From IMG/VR virus record IMGVR_UViG_3300020474_000001, positions 1 to 64,000 of that record: a DNA stretch of 64,000 nt; one strand, written 5' to 3'. The position numbers and the translations under genes were made by a program. Positions within the stretch are counted from its first letter, which is position 1. Each line of letters begins with the position of its first letter. The notes under the pieces are model-generated. The model worked only from the letters and a program-made list of their open reading frames with translations, was not told where the DNA came from and made no database searches. Shown here piece by piece: positions 1 to 8,095 of the stretch. Origin of the DNA: a virus.

Positions 1-3000
1 CCAGTTACATCCAGAGTATCTCCAGTAGCAACTGGACCATTCAGTGAAGAAGCACCACTAACTGCCATGATTCCATTGATCTGAGCAGCTGCAAGTGTTG
101 CAAGACCAGAAGTAGAAACACTAGTAAGTGTAGTAGCACCAGTTACATCCAGAGTATCAGCAAGTGCAGTTGCACCAGCAACATTAACTGTAGAATCAAA
201 CTGTGCAGCAGACTTGACTTGTGATGTTCCATCAACAATCAGATTTCCACCAACAGTAGCAGCACCAGTTACGCTAGCAGATGCCAGAGTAGAAGCATCA
301 GCAGTTAATCCAGCAAGAGTTGTGTCTCCAAGTATATCCAGAGTTCCAGCAACTGCAGCATTGCCAGATACAGCCAGATTTTCTCCAACATGTGCAGTAC
401 CAGTTACAGAAGCAGAAGCTAATGTAGAAGCACCAGCAGTAAATGCGTCAACAGTTGTAGCACCAGTTACGTCAAGAGTTGAAGCAAGTGTAGTAGCTCC
501 AGTTACGCCCAGTGAACCACCAACGGTTGCATTGTTAGTAACAGCAGCAGATGCAAGTGTTGAAGCACCAGCAGTCAGTGATGTGAGTGTAGTTGCACCA
601 GTTACGTCCAGTGTTGAACCAACGGTAGCAGCACCAGTTACATCAGCAGTTGAAAGTGTAGTTGCACCAGTTACATCCAGAGTGTTGGTCAGTGTTGTAG
701 CACCGAGAACATCCAGAGTATTGCTGAGAGTTGTAGCACCAGTTACAGCAACAGTTGTATCGAACTGTGCAGAAGCCTTAGCACGGAATGCATCATCAAC
801 GGTTGCAGTTCCACCAACAGTCAGATTTGTTCCAACATCAGCAGCACCACTTGTTGTCAGTGTAGTTACTGAAGTTGCAGCAGCATTGACAGCAGCGAGT
901 GTAGAGGTTCCTGTAACAGCCAGTGTTCCACCAACTGTAGCAGCACCAACTACATCAGCAGATGCGAGTGTTGTAGCACCAGCAGTCAGACCGGTAAGTG
1001 TGGTTGCACCAGTTACGCCGAGTGTAGATCCGAGTGTAGTTGCACCAGCAACGTTAACTGTAGAATCAAACTGTGCAGCAGACTTAACTTGTGATGTTCC
1101 ATCAACAACAATGTTACCACCAACTGTTGCATTATTAGTAACAGCAGCAGATGCAAGTGTTGAAGCACCAGCAGTCAATACAGCAAGAGTTGTGTCTCCA
1201 GTTACTCCCAGAGTTCCACCAACGGTAGCAGCACCAGATACACCCAGAGTTGTTCCAACGGTAGCAGCACCAGTTACAGTAGCAGAAGCTAATGTAGAAG
1301 CACCAGCAGTCAGACCAGCAAGGGTAGTAGCACCAGCAACATCAAGAGTGTCACCAAGTACAGTTACACCAGCAACATCCAGATCAACCAGAGTGCCGAC
1401 AGATGTCAGTGAAGAATTAACAACAGAAGAACCAAGAGTAGTTGCACTCAGGACTTCAACGTTATTGATCTTATATACTTTACCAGAAACAATGTTCAGA
1501 TTTTCAGATGAAGTGAAATTCTTCTTGAGAGCATCAGCTTCATACTGGAATGTTTTATCGCCATCGCCAGACTCAACAGTGAAACCACCACCATCAGCAG
1601 CAGCATCGTTAGCAGAACCTTTAGCAACAACAATATTCAAATCTTCAACAGAAACAACTGTTGAATCGATAACAGTTTGTGATCCTTTGACCTGCAGGTT
1701 ACCAAGAACGAACAGAGTACCATCACCAGTTCCATCAGCACCAGGGTCAATGGTAATTGAAGAAGGACCAGTAATCGAATCGTTATTAACGATGATTGCG
1801 GATCCGAGAGCACCAGTCTTAAATGAAGTTGCGGTTGCATCTCCACCGATGACGGCGTCGTTTGTGATTGCGGCTGAATCCAGTGTTGAAGCACCAGCAG
1901 TCAGTCCAGCAAGTGTAGTTGCACCAGATACATCTAATGTAGATGACAGTGCAGTCGCTCCGGCAACACCAACAGTAGAATCAAACTGTGCAGCAGATTT
2001 AACCTGTGATGTTCCGTCGATAACAGCGTTTCCACCAACAGTCAGATTTGTGCCAACAGCAGCAGTACCGCTTGTTGTCAGTGTTGTTACTGAAGTTGCG
2101 CCAGCATTCAGTCCGGCAAGTGTGGAAGTTCCTGTTACACCAAGTGTGCCACCGATGGTGGTGTTATTTGTGATTGAAGCAGATGCAAGAGTTGAATCTC
2201 CAGCAGTCAAACCAGCAAGTGTGGTTGCACCAGTTACACCAAGAGTTGTTCCAACTGTTGCAGCGCCTGTGATTGAAGCAGATGCAAGTGTAGAAGCACC
2301 AGCATTGAATACATCAACACTTGTAATTCCGATTACATCCAGTGTTCCACCAACTGTAGCAGCACCAGTTACATCAGCAGATGCTAATGTAGAAGCACCA
2401 GCGTCCAGTACGCCAAGAGTTGATGTTCCAGCAACATCCAGAGTTCCTGACAGGTCAATACTTGTCAGAGCGATGTCTGCATCCAGATTGACTGTGACTT
2501 CGTCGTTCAGAAGCTGTGTGGTTACATTGGTACCACCAGTTACTGTCAGAGTATCGGTCAGAAGATCAACTGTCTCTGCACCAGAATCAGCAGCAACACT
2601 CAGGTTGGTACCGATTTCAGTTGTTGAAGCAGATGTAATGCGACCTTTTGCATCAACGCTGATTACAGGAACATAAGAACCCGAACCATAATCTCCAGCA
2701 GTTACACCAGTGTCAACCAAACTCAGTTCAATGCCGTTACCTGAAGCAACACCATCAATCTGTCCGTTTGCACCTTCGATTGTCAGAGTTTCAATCTGCT
2801 GTTCGATAGCAATGTTGCCTGAATCAGAAGCAACATTCAGAGTTGTATAGACGTGAGTTGTTCCTGCACCTGTGATACGACCTTTCGCATCAACTGTGAA
2901 TGTAGGAATAGTTGTCTTGTTGCCATATGCACCAGCAGATACGCCAGTATCAACCAGTCCAAGCTCTACTTTGTTACCAGAAGCAACACCGTCGATTTCT

Positions 3001-4112
3001 CCATCAACACCTTCAATCGCCAGAGTTTCAGTCTGTTGATCAATTGCAATTCCACCGTCATCTGAAGAAACATTCAGAGTTGTATCTAACTGAACATTTG
3101 CTGCTGCAGTCAGACGACCCTTTGAGTCAACTGTGAATGTTGGGATAGATGTTGTTGAACCATAATCGCCAGAAGCAACACCAGTGTTTGCCAGTGTCAG
3201 GTTGAGATCAACATCTTGCGTACCATCAAATGAAATAGCAGGTGCTGTGCCATCACCAGATACCTTAAAGGTATGTGAAGTTGTCAGACCGTGTGCATCA
3301 GTCGCGAACTGTGCAGTACCAGTCAGATCACCTGTTACATCCGAAGTGATCATGTTTGCAGAGAAATCACCAGAAGCATCACGAGCAACCAGATAATCTG
3401 GGGTGCTTTGTGAAGTACCTCTTACAGTGATGTTAACTCCATCATTTGCTGCATCAGTATCAACATATGTACCACCAGTGACTGAGAATGTTCCATTCAG
3501 CAGATCAACTGCGTCAGAACCAGTATCACCAGCAATGTTCAGATCTGTTGCAACAGTAACTGTGGATGCATTGGTAACACGACCTTTTTGATCGATTTCC
3601 AGAACAGGAACTTCACTGATTGAACCATAAGAACCAGCAGATACAGTTGTATCAGACAAGTCAATGGTTACAGAAGCAGTTTCTGTACCTGAACCAGTCA
3701 CTTCGATATTTGCCGATCCAGCAGAAATATCTTGTACATAATTTCCTTCAGTATCGTCACCAAGAACAATACTGTTATTTTGAATTACAGTTTGAATTGT
3801 AACATCCGCAGTACCATCAAATGAGACAGTACCATTAATGTCACCAGCAAGAGAAATGCTTCTTGCTGTAGTCAAACTATGCGCATCTTTTGCGAAATCA
3901 GCAGTACCAAACAGGTCTCCGCTGAATCCATCTGTCGCTGTAACCATGCCGCTAATTTTTGCGTCACCATCAACAGTCAGTTTTGACTCAGGTGTCGCAG
4001 AACCGATACCAACATTGGCGTCTGTTTCCGCCGTTGAAATACCGATATACTTACCAGCGGCATCCAGGACGAGATAATTCGCAAATTGCGAAAGTTCTCT
4101 ATTAAATGCCAT
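1..4112 (-). CDS. giant repetitive tail-fibre-like protein (C-terminus beyond window)
   Basis: The frame is open from the ATG at 4112 to the window edge, giving at least 1370 residues. A good ribosome site, AAGGAG at 4124-4129, fixes the start. Residues about 1-60 carry a fibre leader (VGIGSATPESKLTVDG). Residues about 130-480 hold several copies of the phage-fibre motif DTGVxAGxYG...PxFTVDAKGR. From about residue 550 on the chain is almost wholly a 33-residue repeat of the type TLDVTGATTLAGLTAGAST plus LASADVTGAATVGG, with VDGTSQVKSAAQFDSTV inserts about every 0.9 kb. A single unique stretch (residues about 750-900) contains TVIDSTVVSVEDLNIVVAKG, related to a module in the gene at 6245-8095. 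Leucine is mostly CTG or CTT, unlike neighbouring fibre genes, which favour TTG/TTA. It is probably a long fibrous virion protein; its attachment site is unknown. Confidence 0.8.
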   Translation of the reverse strand, partial: MAFNRELSQFANYLVLDAAGKYIGISTAETDANVGIGSATPESKLTVDGDAKISGMVTATDGFSGDLFGTADFAKDAHSLTTARSISLAGDINGTVSFDGTADVTIQTVIQNNSIVLGDDTEGNYVQDISAGSANIEVTGSGTETASVTIDLSDTTVSAGSYGSISEVPVLEIDQKGRVTNASTVTVATDLNIAGDTGSDAVDLLNGTFSVTGGTYVDTDAANDGVNITVRGTSQSTPDYLVARDASGDFSANMITSDVTGDLTGTAQFATDAHGLTTSHTFKVSGDGTAPAISFDGTQDVDLNLTLANTGVASGDYGSTTSIPTFTVDSKGRLTAAANVQLDTTLNVSSDDGGIAIDQQTETLAIEGVDGEIDGVASGNKVELGLVDTGVSAGAYGNKTTIPTFTVDAKGRITGAGTTHVYTTLNVASDSGNIAIEQQIETLTIEGANGQIDGVASGNGIELSLVDTGVTAGDYGSGSYVPVISVDAKGRITSASTTEIGTNLSVAADSGAETVDLLTDTLTVTGGTNVTTQLLNDEVTVNLDADIALTSIDLSGTLDVAGTSTLGVLDAGASTLASADVTGAATVGGTLDVIGITSVDVFNAGASTLASASITGAATVGTTLGVTGATTLAGLTAGDSTLASASITNNTTIGGTLGVTGTSTLAGLNAGATSVTTLTTSGTAAVGTNLTVGGNAVIDGTSQVKSAAQFDSTVGVAGATALSSTLDVSGATTLAGLTAGASTLDSAAITNDAVIGGDATATSFKTGALGSAIIVNNDSITGPSSITIDPGADGTGDGTLFVLGNLQVKGSQTVIDSTVVSVEDLNIVVAKGSANDAAADGGGFTVESGDGDKTFQYEADALKKNFTSSENLNIVSGKVYKINNVEVLSATTLGSSVVNSSLTSVGTLVDLDVAGVTVLGDTLDVAGATTLAGLTAGASTLASATVTGAATVGTTLGVSGAATVGGTLGVTGDTTLAVLTAGASTLASAAVTNNATVGGNIVVDGTSQVKSAAQFDSTVNVAGATTLGSTLGVTGATTLTGLTAGATTLASADVVGAATVGGTLAVTGTSTLAAVNAAATSVTTLTTSGAADVGTNLTVGGTATVDDAFRAKASAQFDTTVAVTGATTLSNTLDVLGATTLTNTLDVTGATTLSTADVTGAATVGSTLDVTGATTLTSLTAGASTLASAAVTNNATVGGSLGVTGATTLASTLDVTGATTVDAFTAGASTLASASVTGTAHVGENLAVSGNAAVAGTLDILGDTTLAGLTADASTLASASVTGAATVGGNLIVDGTSQVKSAAQFDSTVNVAGATALADTLDVTGATTLTSVSTSGLATLAAAQINGIMAVSGASSLNGPVATGDTLDVT
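10..2460 (-). repeat. 33-residue (99-nt) imperfect repeat array inside fibre gene
   Basis: Imperfect 99-nt units encode TLDVTGATTLAGL..AGASTLASA.VTGAATVGG. A longer module encoding VDGTSQVKSAAQFDSTV recurs near 190, 1053 and 1967, so a higher-order period of about 0.87-0.92 kb overlies the short one. A divergent copy lies near 750. The array is coding and in frame throughout. Confidence 0.8.
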
Positions 4113-4213
4113 GTGTTTATTTTCTCCTTTAGGGGTTAATTTAAGATCTTAAAATAACGATTTAGCCGTCTTCGCATGGGAATACCCCCCCAAGTACTAG
4201 GACTCGCTTCTAT

Positions 4214-4221
4214 TATTTAGA
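4214..4221 (-). promoter_or_regulatory. T4-type late promoter (TCTAAATA)
   Basis: The minus strand reads TCTAAATA, about 100 nt before the ATG at 4112. The octamer resembles the T4 late consensus TATAAATA and matches those before several other genes here. No -35 element is evident, as expected for late promoters. Confidence 0.55.
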
Positions 4222-4225
4222 ACTA

Positions 4226-5845
4226 TTACCAATCCTCTAACCCAACCCTTTTCCAAGAATTTTCTTCAGTACAGACATAAAGATAGTCATTATCATATGC
4301 CGTCTGACCAGGTATCCCTACGTCACTTGAAGACGAAGGTGGCGTATCAATCATCTTTGAAGAAGATGAAATTAAAGATGAATATCGATTGTAAACATGA
4401 ATATCAACCCTCTCTCCACCAAAGAATCTCTCGTTAAAAACGATAGTTTGATCGTTGACCGAACTAAATTCTGTTGAGTTTAATCTCACCCCATTGACAA
4501 AAATATCAATGAATCCGTCATTATGTGGAACGTCGTATGTTGTCATGGATTGTGTTGCGACGAATGAATAGTTGTCTCTTAAAATCGTCAGGTCTTTGTT
4601 GTTAATACTTTCAATCCAATTTGAAACAGGACTATATGCATGAATCTCAACAACATCTCCACCAAAAAGTTCTTCTGAAAAATAAATGGAAGTGCCATTG
4701 TCTGCTGTGTATTCCCCATCTGTTAACTTGACACCATTAACAAAAATGTCAAGATAGTTGGGCATATATTCTTCAAATATATATCTTTGCTGAGGCAGTG
4801 CTACGTGCTTATATGTTTCACGAAATGCTCCTGCTTCTGTTGCTCCATTATTTGGTGTCGTATTTGCAAGACCTGCAATGCTTTTCCACTCAACACCAGT
4901 TCCAGTTGAAACTAAAACCTGATTAATTGTTCCAACTGATCCACTTGTTGTATTTCCCGCATGAAGAGGTCCTTGAACATAAACCTTATCATTAAAACTG
5001 CTGATTCCAAAGACATTTAGTCCACCAACAGTGATTGTATTTGTAGTATGATTTCCTCTATCTGTTACACTTTCTAAAGTATCAGTTTCTGATAGTGTTC
5101 CTGTACCTATACCAGAACCAGTCGATGAAATCTCATAGATGCCACCAGTATTGGTAATTGATATTCCAGTTCCGGCGGTAAGTCCGGTAACAATACCAGA
5201 CAATCCAGACCCATCACCAATAATAGTATCAACTTCAACTTCATTTAGGATCTCAAGTTTTCCTAGGATACGAACATCGTTATGAAAATCTGCAAATCCA
5301 TCTACTTGCAGGTCACCATCAATTTCTACGTTATCCTTTACTTCTAGGTCGCCACGAATCTCTGTGTCGGCATCAATTTCTGCTACACCAGAATCCTCAG
5401 TATATATCGAAGATGTTCCTCCTGTAGCATCTCCAACAAAATTGATTGTATAAGAACCACTATTGTCATCGACAACGGAAATTCCATTTCCACCGATGAT
5501 ATTTTTTGCTACGCCAGTAAGATTTGACCCATTAGCAAATAAATTTCCTTCAATAGTTAGATTGTTACTAACCCTTGCATCACCTTCAACAGATAGTTTT
5601 TCTGCGGGACTAATTGACCCAATCCCTACGTTGTGCTCATAAAATACTGCACCAGTCCCAAAAATTTCCTTCCAGGGAGTGAGTGAGATTACTGTTGTAC
5701 CAATTCCAACTCCACCGGTATCTACCTGAGTAAAAAGTTGTCCATCATATGTATTTAATGCCAATTCGCCCAAAGGCAATTGGGTTTTTGTAGGTCGCTT
5801 TCCTGCAACAGCGGAACGCTTAAACCTAATATTTGGTGTTGTCAT
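4226..5845 (-). CDS. modular tail fibre protein with duplicated C-terminal VNGV domain
   Basis: 539 aa. The N-terminus (MTTPNIRFKRSAVAGKRP..LGELALNTYDGQLF) resembles the Mtd_N-like docking domain of the gene at 8095-10824. The middle has fibre repeats (VGIGSISPAEKLSVEG, GDGSGLSGIVTGLTAGTGI). The C-terminal third carries two copies of a roughly 75-residue domain with DIFVNGV.L....Y......I.F.E..FGG..V.IH.Y, at residues about 360-425 and 440-505. The last 30 residues (YDNDYLYVCTEENSWKRVG) resemble a fibre-tip motif. Start is ATG at 5845 and the ribosome site is weak. Likely a receptor-binding or accessory fibre; the exact position in the virion is unknown. Confidence 0.75.
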   Translation of the reverse strand: MTTPNIRFKRSAVAGKRPTKTQLPLGELALNTYDGQLFTQVDTGGVGIGTTVISLTPWKEIFGTGAVFYEHNVGIGSISPAEKLSVEGDARVSNNLTIEGNLFANGSNLTGVAKNIIGGNGISVVDDNSGSYTINFVGDATGGTSSIYTEDSGVAEIDADTEIRGDLEVKDNVEIDGDLQVDGFADFHNDVRILGKLEILNEVEVDTIIGDGSGLSGIVTGLTAGTGISITNTGGIYEISSTGSGIGTGTLSETDTLESVTDRGNHTTNTITVGGLNVFGISSFNDKVYVQGPLHAGNTTSGSVGTINQVLVSTGTGVEWKSIAGLANTTPNNGATEAGAFRETYKHVALPQQRYIFEEYMPNYLDIFVNGVKLTDGEYTADNGTSIYFSEELFGGDVVEIHAYSPVSNWIESINNKDLTILRDNYSFVATQSMTTYDVPHNDGFIDIFVNGVRLNSTEFSSVNDQTIVFNERFFGGERVDIHVYNRYSSLISSSSKMIDTPPSSSSDVGIPGQTAYDNDYLYVCTEENSWKRVGLEDW

Positions 5846-5910
5846 TCAAAGAACCCCATGTATGAGTATATACTCTTAATTCAAAAACCAATATATATTG
5901 GATTTAAATT

Positions 5911-5918
5911 TATTTATG
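5911..5918 (-). promoter_or_regulatory. T4-type late promoter (CATAAATA)
   Basis: CATAAATA on the minus strand, about 65 nt before the ATG at 5845 and just after the small gene ending at 5926. Two perfect palindromes (5888-5901 and 5864-5875) lie in the resulting leader. Confidence 0.6.
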
Positions 5919-5925
5919 AGTGTTC

Positions 5926-6069
5926 TCAGAGTCCTTTTTTGACCAAATTATCCTTTGTTTTGCTTCTCAATTCTTCATTTTCTTTCTTTAGTTTTCTAAT
6001 CTGAGACTTTGCCAATTCCATCTCAGACTCTAACTCCAAGTATCTTACATAATAGAAATCACTATCCAT
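5926..6069 (-). CDS. 47-aa coiled-coil microprotein
   Basis: ATG at 6069 to TGA at 5926-5928, 47 codons. Its start overlaps the end of the preceding small gene by 8 nt, which suggests translational coupling. The sequence is rich in Leu, Glu and Lys with heptad-like spacing (YLELESEMELAKSQIRKL, then KKENEELRSK), so a short alpha-helical coiled coil is likely. The neighbouring 59-aa gene is also helical, and the pair sits between two fibre genes. A role as a small chaperone or bridging subunit for fibres is possible but unproven. No family is recognised. Confidence 0.55.
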   Translation of the reverse strand: MDSDFYYVRYLELESEMELAKSQIRKLKKENEELRSKTKDNLVKKGL

Positions 6070-6241
6070 GATGATGGTGGTGATGTTCTTGTGGTTTAAG
6101 ATCTTCGATTTCCTTTTTCAAAGATCCAATTTCTTGTTGGAGTGTATTTATTTGAGTTTGAAATACAATATTTTGATTAAACAATTCAAAAGCCTTTTGC
6201 TGATATGTAGAAATCACGGCTTGATACTCAGTTTCATTCAT
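6062..6241 (-). CDS. 59-aa coiled-coil microprotein with natural His6 tail
   Basis: ATG at 6241, only 3 nt after the stop of the fibre gene ending at 6245, to TAG at 6062-6064. The protein begins MNETEYQAVISTYQQKAF, continues with a Gln/Leu/Glu-rich helix (NTLQQEIGSLKKEIEDLK), and ends PQEHHHHHHG. The helix has heptad spacing suited to oligomerisation. The six histidines are coded CAT CAC CAC CAT CAT CAT near the stop. They could bind a metal ion at a trimer axis, as histidine clusters do in some phage fibres and spikes, but this is inference. It overlaps the next gene by 8 nt. No family is recognised. Confidence 0.6.
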   Translation of the reverse strand: MNETEYQAVISTYQQKAFELFNQNIVFQTQINTLQQEIGSLKKEIEDLKPQEHHHHHHG

Positions 6242-6244
6242 GAC

Positions 6245-8095
6245 TTAGAAAAATCCCCCATCTATAGTTATATTGTTTAAAGTTCTCTCTCCATTACTAC
6301 ATGCAACTAGTTCTGATTGACCAGCACAGTCATTAATCCAGATAGAACCCACTTCTATTGTAGCATAATCATTGATGACTAGTTGTGGATTGTCAACTCC
6401 AATACCGCCACCATCATCTGCATCGTTAGCAAAAACAAATCTTTCTCTTGATTGTTCCCAAGCAACCGCAGATTTCTTAGCTGATGTCCCATCATGATAA
6501 TTAAATAGGACACCAAGATCCCAAGTAGTAGTCGAAGTTGGAATACTTCCATCAACAATACCAAGTTCAATAGTACGATCTTCAACTTCAAGTTGTGATG
6601 TATTAACTTGAGTACTTGTTCCAGTAACAAGTAGATCGCCATTGACGGTCAAACTTTCTTCAACAACTACATTACCATTTGTTTGCAGTGAAATCGATGG
6701 AGTATTTGTAGAGTTCCTAATCTCATCAGAGGACAAATATCCAGATAAGAAAAGATTTCTCCACTTCTGACCCAAAAGTCCAAGATCAAAACTGTCGGAT
6801 ACATCAGGTCTTAGTCCAGAAACAAAGTCACCGCCAACACTAATATTATCACTGGAATCATCTCCAAGATTAACATCTCCTTGAAGGTTGACGATACCTC
6901 CATGGAAGGTTGCGATTCCAATGAATGCAGAGTTTCCTTGAACTCTTAATCCACCTCCAATAGTAGTATTCTTTTCAATTCCCAATCCACCATCAATTTG
7001 AATTGCACCACTATCTGGATTGCCAAGAATATTATCTGTTTCATCAGTAAAGTTTACTGCAGATGTTGGGTCAAATACTTCTGCATCAATGGTAAAATCT
7101 CCACCAGATTCCGTGATAGTGATATTATCACCAGCGATCAGTGATGTGACAACTCCAGACAGTCCAGAACCATCTCCACTGAATGATGCTGCTGTGATAA
7201 TCCCAGTCGTATTCATATTCTGACTGATTGGAGATGCAGTGTCTCCAACCAAAAGGTCGCCAGATATATTTGGCAATACTACATCAGGATTTCCACTAAA
7301 TTCTGAATGAAGTGGGGCTTTTAAACGAACTCTATGTAGATTATTAACTTCACAATAGAAATCAATTCTTCCAGGTTCTGCATCATCGCTTCTAATCTCT
7401 AATAAATTTGTTAGAGTTGAAATACCAGAGACATTTATATTTGTGGCATTGATGTCATTAAATGTTGCACTATCACCTACGAATGAACTTGCAGTGATAA
7501 TTCCAGTAGTATTAATTGAATCAGTTGGACCAAAGGTAGATGTTGATACCCCACTAGATCCTACACCAAAGGCACCACTGTATACTGCACCAGTAATGTA
7601 AACACTCTTTCCGGAGAAGTCAATACCATTTGGGAGATTGACCCCAATGAAACATAAAACTCCAGATTGATAATCAAAGAACCACTCATCATCATTGCCA
7701 GAACCAGCTGCCAGAACCTGCGTTCCATTTGCGATAGCATTTGCAGCATCGCCTGAATCGTGAATATAAACCTTAACGAGGTAAGTTGCACCAATCTCAG
7801 GAGGAATCCAATCAGTTATATTTGTTTTCCATGCACAATTTGGTGAAGCAGTAATATCAGCAACAGTTTCAACTGGATCTGAATATACAGTAACAACTCC
7901 TCCTGATGGTGTTGAAGCAGGAATTGTAGCAGGAATCAGATCTGATTGCGCCCAAATCTTATCACCACGCAGCAACAGAGGACTTGGGATTGATTCGTTA
8001 AATGCTTTCTTCTTAGCATTTACATCAGTTTTAGTTCGGCCGTATCCTAGTTTCTTCCAGAGATAATCAACCTTTTGAGATTCTAGAATAGCCAT
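6245..8095 (-). CDS. modular tail fibre protein
   Basis: 616 aa. ATG at 8095 overlaps the stop of the upstream fibre gene by one base (TAATG), implying coupled translation. The N-terminal 190 residues (MAILESQKVDYLWKKLGYGR...) form a distinct domain. Then come fibre repeats: TTGIITASSF.GDSATF, GDGSGLSGVVTSLIAGDNI, and a C-terminal module LTVNGDLLVTGTSTQVNTSQ followed by LEVEDRTIELG. The latter recurs in altered form in the giant fibre ending the window. The last residues, NNITIDGGFF, match a short C-terminal motif in two other genes here. Probably a virion fibre or baseplate-attached adhesin. Confidence 0.75.
   Translation of the reverse strand: MAILESQKVDYLWKKLGYGRTKTDVNAKKKAFNESIPSPLLLRGDKIWAQSDLIPATIPASTPSGGVVTVYSDPVETVADITASPNCAWKTNITDWIPPEIGATYLVKVYIHDSGDAANAIANGTQVLAAGSGNDDEWFFDYQSGVLCFIGVNLPNGIDFSGKSVYITGAVYSGAFGVGSSGVSTSTFGPTDSINTTGIITASSFVGDSATFNDINATNINVSGISTLTNLLEIRSDDAEPGRIDFYCEVNNLHRVRLKAPLHSEFSGNPDVVLPNISGDLLVGDTASPISQNMNTTGIITAASFSGDGSGLSGVVTSLIAGDNITITESGGDFTIDAEVFDPTSAVNFTDETDNILGNPDSGAIQIDGGLGIEKNTTIGGGLRVQGNSAFIGIATFHGGIVNLQGDVNLGDDSSDNISVGGDFVSGLRPDVSDSFDLGLLGQKWRNLFLSGYLSSDEIRNSTNTPSISLQTNGNVVVEESLTVNGDLLVTGTSTQVNTSQLEVEDRTIELGIVDGSIPTSTTTWDLGVLFNYHDGTSAKKSAVAWEQSRERFVFANDADDGGGIGVDNPQLVINDYATIEVGSIWINDCAGQSELVACSNGERTLNNITIDGGFF

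Noticed and set aside
214-2676. Long plus-strand open frame (820 codons) opposite the repetitive fibre gene
   Set aside because: It is Val/Ala/Pro/Thr-rich antisense of the 99-nt repeat. The minus strand is open from 4112 with a good ribosome site and recognisable fibre motifs.
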